From NCBI GenBank assembly GCA_023244975.1, contig JAHFLG010000058.1, forward strand, positions 1 through 5,706: a stretch of 5,706 bases of DNA, written 5' to 3'. Under the pieces are notes generated by a model. The model made no database searches. It saw only the letters and a list, made by a program, of their open reading frames with translations, and was not told the origin of the DNA. Both the position numbers and the translations under genes were made by a program. Source of the DNA: Candidatus Harrisonbacteria bacterium (GTDB lineage: Bacteria > Patescibacteriota > Minisyncoccia > UBA6257 > 1-14-0-10-44-23). Below, one piece after another: positions 4,287-5,706 of this stretch (its first letter is position 1; each line of letters begins with the position of its first letter).

Positions 4287-5706
4287 CAAATTGAAGGATT
4301 TACTCTTCTTGAAATGTTAGTGGCTGTCGGCATCCTCGCAATGCTGATGGCACTTGTCATCATTGGCGTCAATCCCGCGCGCCAAATCAGCAACACACGC
4401 AATACCCAGCGATTCGGCAATATCGCCAATATACAAGGCGCTATCAATCATTATGCGCTCGATGGGTTTGGTGGCTATCCTACCAGCATTGATGGGACAC
4501 TTCGGATGATTGGCACGGCAACCACGGGCTGCGCAGTTAGTTGCGGACCTGATGCATTGCCTCAGACACCAACGATAACAACATTTTTCACTGACAATTC
4601 GCAAACAACATTTAATGCGGGAACTCATACCAATACGCAATGGTCAGCTTCTCCGGCTGGAGTCACACTGAACCCGACCGGACTGATTCTCCTAACCGGT
4701 ACCTATCTTTCGAGTATTAAAGATGCCGGACAATCAGTGACCTGGAATAATCTTTCATGGCTCACCAATGCCCCGTATGGCAAAGAGCTACCGACCACTC
4801 AACAAAGCGAAACAGGTTATCCAACCGGTAACGCCTTAATGAACGGCAATGTGTTACTTATGAGGATGAATGAAACGAATGGTACAATTGCTGATCTATC
4901 AGGCAACAACAATAATGGGGTCAACAACGGCGCAGTATATGGCACCCCAGCAAAATTTAAAACCGGTCTTAATTTCAATGGTGGTAATTCATACGTACAG
5001 GTAAATCACACTCCTGGGCTCAACCTGCCTGATAGTGGTGGTGCAATCTCATTGTGGATTAAGCCGACAATGAATCTGCCGCAAGATACTGGTATGGGTA
5101 TCATCCGAAAAGCCGATTATGGGAGTAACCTTGGCGGTCCGGGTGGATATGGCCTGGAAATTTATCGCTGGACGCCTACGGGTCCGCAAAATATCAAAGC
5201 AACTCTTGGCTGGAATAATGGCAATGGAACGGGTTGGCAAGCGATTACCGGAACAACCAATCTGGTCAGTGGCAATTGGTATCACGTTACATTAACTTGG
5301 AATAGCGGTACTGCCTATATTTATGTCAACGGAGTGCTTGACGCAAGCGCGGGGCGAACCGCACCTCTAACGTGGAGCGGCATGCCGAATTCCCCATTTG
5401 GAAATTTGCTCATCGGACACAATATGGATTCAATGGGTAACGGACGCGTATTCTTTAACGGCATTATGGATGAAGTCACAATCTTTAATCGTCTGCTCAC
5501 TTCGGCTGAGGTTGTGGCCCTTTATAATCGTGGCGTATTTCATCCAAAACTCACCGTTCGTAGTTGCTCGACCTCAAACTGTACAGGAGCAACCTTTGTC
5601 GGGCCAGATGGAACCGCAAACACCTACTATAGCGAGGAGGGAAATACTGGACTAACACCGTCTGCCTCTTCCACGCCTAACCTATCAGCGAATCGCTACT
5701 TTCAGT
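4272..5706 (+). CDS. Prepilin-like surface protein with LamG domain (3' end outside the window)
   Basis: The frame is open from the ATG at 4272 to the last base: 478 codons, no stop. Residues 1-9 (MKRWKQIEG) form a short basic leader before FTLLEML, the type IV prepilin signal: cleavage expected between Gly9 and Phe10, Glu14 as mature Glu5, and a hydrophobic helix to about residue 33. Next comes 'NPARQISNTRNTQRFGNIANIQGAINHYALD' (34-64), the pilin-type alpha helix. Residues about 138-175 read 'TGTYLSSIKDAGQSVTWNNLSW' and 'PYGKELP', a short beta module. About 188-421 is a LamG/concanavalin-like domain: 'VLLMRMNETNGTIADLSGNNNNG', 'FNGGNSYVQV', 'ISLWIKP', 'WYHVTLTWNSGTAYIYVNGVL', 'LLIGHN', and 'FFNGIMDEVTIFNRLLTSAEV'. 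From 426 a new module begins (LTVRSCSTSNCTG, then GPDGT and NRYFQ) and continues off the window. It is probably exported by the type IV pilus or pseudopilus machinery as a surface adhesin; the ligand is unknown. Confidence 0.88.
   Translation, partial: MKRWKQIEGFTLLEMLVAVGILAMLMALVIIGVNPARQISNTRNTQRFGNIANIQGAINHYALDGFGGYPTSIDGTLRMIGTATTGCAVSCGPDALPQTPTITTFFTDNSQTTFNAGTHTNTQWSASPAGVTLNPTGLILLTGTYLSSIKDAGQSVTWNNLSWLTNAPYGKELPTTQQSETGYPTGNALMNGNVLLMRMNETNGTIADLSGNNNNGVNNGAVYGTPAKFKTGLNFNGGNSYVQVNHTPGLNLPDSGGAISLWIKPTMNLPQDTGMGIIRKADYGSNLGGPGGYGLEIYRWTPTGPQNIKATLGWNNGNGTGWQAITGTTNLVSGNWYHVTLTWNSGTAYIYVNGVLDASAGRTAPLTWSGMPNSPFGNLLIGHNMDSMGNGRVFFNGIMDEVTIFNRLLTSAEVVALYNRGVFHPKLTVRSCSTSNCTGATFVGPDGTANTYYSEEGNTGLTPSASSTPNLSANRYFQ

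Noticed and set aside
4317..4640. Minus-strand open frames rich in Ile, Arg and Cys opposite the pilin gene
   Set aside because: The plus-strand frame here carries a clear prepilin signal and continues without a stop. The minus-strand translations look like shadow sequence.
5398..5655. 85-codon plus-strand frame near the right end
   Set aside because: It overlaps the LamG coding frame in another phase; the LamG motifs FFNGIMDEVTIF and LLTSAEV are in the long frame.

Overview
The window looks like a piece of a Candidate Phyla Radiation (Patescibacteria, Parcubacteria-like) chromosome. The reasons are the DUF4012-type protein, the prepilin fused to a LamG domain, a shortened and divergent FolD beside a compact GlyA, a tRNA gene without an encoded CCA, and almost no Shine-Dalgarno sequences. 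This assignment is inferred from gene character; no marker phylogeny is possible here.

Layout. Bases 1-956 (+) hold the 3' end of a DUF4012-family gene that enters from outside the window. It converges on a minus-strand block that reads, from right to left, glyA (serine hydroxymethyltransferase), folD (methylene-THF dehydrogenase/cyclohydrolase), tRNA-Val(GAC), an RluA-type pseudouridine synthase, and a 65-residue two-helix membrane protein. glyA and folD are one nucleotide apart and form a one-carbon cassette: serine plus THF gives glycine plus 5,10-methylene-THF, which FolD interconverts with methenyl- and 10-formyl-THF. The tRNA has its own good sigma70-type promoter, and the pseudouridine synthase starts one nucleotide after the tRNA's last base, so the two are probably one transcript. 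The small membrane-protein gene is much richer in GC (80 of 120 bases across 1081-1200) and is the only gene here with a strong AGGAGG.

To the right of glyA, and divergent from it, a gene on the plus strand starts at 4272 and stays open to the window end (478 codons, no stop). It encodes a type IV prepilin-like N-terminus followed by a large exported region with a LamG (concanavalin-like) domain, probably a surface or pilus-tip protein. The two divergent genes share a 45-80 base gap with overlapping -10-like elements.

There is no gene-free stretch over 300 bases. I see no CRISPR array, transposon or phage module. Nothing here is clearly a new system. The items most worth checking are the prepilin-LamG protein, the tRNA/pseudouridine-synthase junction, the altered FolD active site, and the GC-rich small gene.
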